Source: Caenorhabditis remanei (taxonomy: Eukaryota; Nematoda; Chromadorea; Rhabditida; Rhabditidae). From it: a stretch of DNA of 64,000 bases. Below are positions 62,650-64,000 of this stretch, piece after piece; within the stretch, counting starts at the first letter, position 1, and the number at the start of each line of letters is the position of its first letter. The notes under the pieces were generated by a model, which was not told where the DNA came from, ran no database searches, and saw only the letters and a list, made by a program, of their open reading frames with translations. The DNA lies in assembly GCF_010183535.1 (NCBI RefSeq), contig NC_071331.1, forward strand, positions 15,314,001-15,378,000, in the 5' to 3' direction. Made by a program: the position numbers and the translations under genes.

Positions 62650-64000
62650 GACCCGCCGATAAATGGAATTTGGTTATTGTTGTGAGAAATGAGAAATTAC
62701 TGAAAACGAAAAGTTTTGGATCATCAAAACAAAGAATTAGAAAAGAGTGATTTAAGTGAATTGGTACGTTTAAGAGAAAAGAGATGACGGTAAGAAGAGA
62801 CGAAAGAAACAAAAACAGAAAAAGGCGGCATTCATGAAGATGATGGACCGGTATCTAGGGGGCAGACGATGTTAGCCTGCCGCTTCTTCTGCTAGCTGAT
62901 GGAAAAGAAAACGAAGAAGCAGAAGAAAAGAAGAAGAAGAAGGACGATGGTGATGACTGATGAGAAAGGATGAATAAAGAAAAAAAGGGGAGGGAGACTG
63001 TAATCATGAAAAGAGAATAGAATCAGAATATCACGGAGGAATCCGGCAAAGATCATAGTTTTATCATGAAATCAGGAGACGCAAAAGGTGCGAAAAGGGA
63101 AAATTTCTGATTCTGGAATAATTCAAGGGCATGGGACTGTCAAGTCGCTGTTTTCATAGAGCTTTTTGAAAAAAACCTCTAGTTTGGATTACTGTAGCCA
63201 AATCGTAAACCTGCTTTACCTACGTCATCTGGAAAACAATTTAATCATCCTTAATACATTCTGGATCAAAAAGTCAAATGCTTAAAGTTTTTATATGAAA
63301 TTTATCTTGTTTTGTGTGGAGTTTACACCTTCGGTCTGCCATGCGCAATCTTTTTTACACTCGATTCGCTTGGGGTGAAAATGAAAGATAAAAGAGTGTA
63401 GAAAAACATATCGGAAATGTATACAATATTGAGGAGACTTACATAAGAAACAGGCTCTGTTAGATGATCAGTAAGGTTATCGAAAAGTTCATTTGGTGAT
63501 ATAAACCTGATTAAAGTGTTCTCAATTGATTAATTTGCCATTGGAAAAAGATTAGAAATTGAAAAAAGGAAAGGGAAAGGAAAAGAGAATGGGGTGGTTT
63601 TTGGATTGACAGTAACAAAGTTTCAAATAGAAAAAAAAGAAAGAAGAAAGAGAGATGAATTTGCATATGAGGGCAGTAGGTGAATTAGAAATAAGGAAAG
63701 TGACAAGAAGGTGACAGCATGAAAACGATCATGCAAATCTCATCACCCCTTTTTCACTTTTTGATTCGGGACTCAAAGAATGAGAAATAAAAGAAAAATA
63801 AAAGAGAAAGGAATTGAGAAAACGTCCGATGGTAGCGGATTGGGAGCAGAACGATGAGAATGAGGAAAAGAAGAAAAGAAGAAGAGACTTAGAATACAAT
63901 GAGTAAGAAGAATAAGAAGTATAAAGAGATGAACAGAAGAAGACGCCGGTGATCGAGATGTTTCGAAATACGCAAAAATCGAATGTTCTCAACAATGACT
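62650..64000. other. upstream region of acs-20, purine-rich
   Basis: The plus strand has long GA-rich runs (62.9-63.0 kb, 63.5-63.9 kb with GAAGAAGAAG and AAAGGAAAGGGAAAGG patterns). Frames here are low complexity, and I accept none as a gene. The acs-20 promoter should lie at its left end. Confidence 0.55.

Overview
The window is nuclear DNA of a Caenorhabditis nematode, probably not C. elegans itself. The evidence is small introns (many of 42-60 bp) with TTTCAG-type acceptors, AT-rich spacers, acceptor sites just upstream of start codons as expected for spliced-leader trans-splicing, and a run of genes whose protein sequences I recognise as counterparts of C. elegans chromosome IV loci (F19B6, F12F6, ZC518 and F28D1 clones, from memory). 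The species cannot be fixed from this sequence alone.

Left part (1-12.1 kb) is accessory. A BEL/Pao-type LTR retrotransposon occupies 1-3199. It keeps a protease motif and a complete integrase core in one open frame but has lost reverse transcriptase. Its right LTR ends inside an exon of a truncated acyltransferase gene. Two intact tandem relatives follow on the minus strand (oac type: membrane acyltransferase 3 domain plus SGNH domain). One carries a 201-bp hAT-like MITE with a perfect 8-bp target duplication in an intron. An orphan, frameshifted phlebovirus-G2-like envelope remnant lies at 11.5-12.1 kb.

Middle part (13-46 kb) holds housekeeping genes: ufd-1 and a uridine kinase/UPRT-like gene (minus), a 7-kb pyrimidine-rich gene-free stretch, a bestrophin channel (plus), sec-24.1 (minus), the deadenylase ccr-4 (plus, with two alternative 5' ends), the nucleolar WD-repeat gene wdr-46 (plus) and an acidic coiled-coil gene (minus).

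Right part (46-64 kb) continues the block that I associate with C. elegans F28D1. It contains two nearly identical thaumatin genes, a small secreted acidic protein, a 10-11 exon single-Ig transmembrane gene with a lysine-rich tail (oig-7 candidate), rps-23, dpm-3 and acs-20. Spacers here carry a 440-bp Tc1-type fold-back element and short direct repeats.

Gene models were built by hand from splice signals, frame phase and protein similarity. For ufd-1, uridine kinase, bestrophin, sec-24.1, both ccr-4 forms, wdr-46, the coiled-coil gene, rps-23, dpm-3, acs-20 and the first oac gene, the exon lengths sum to a multiple of three.
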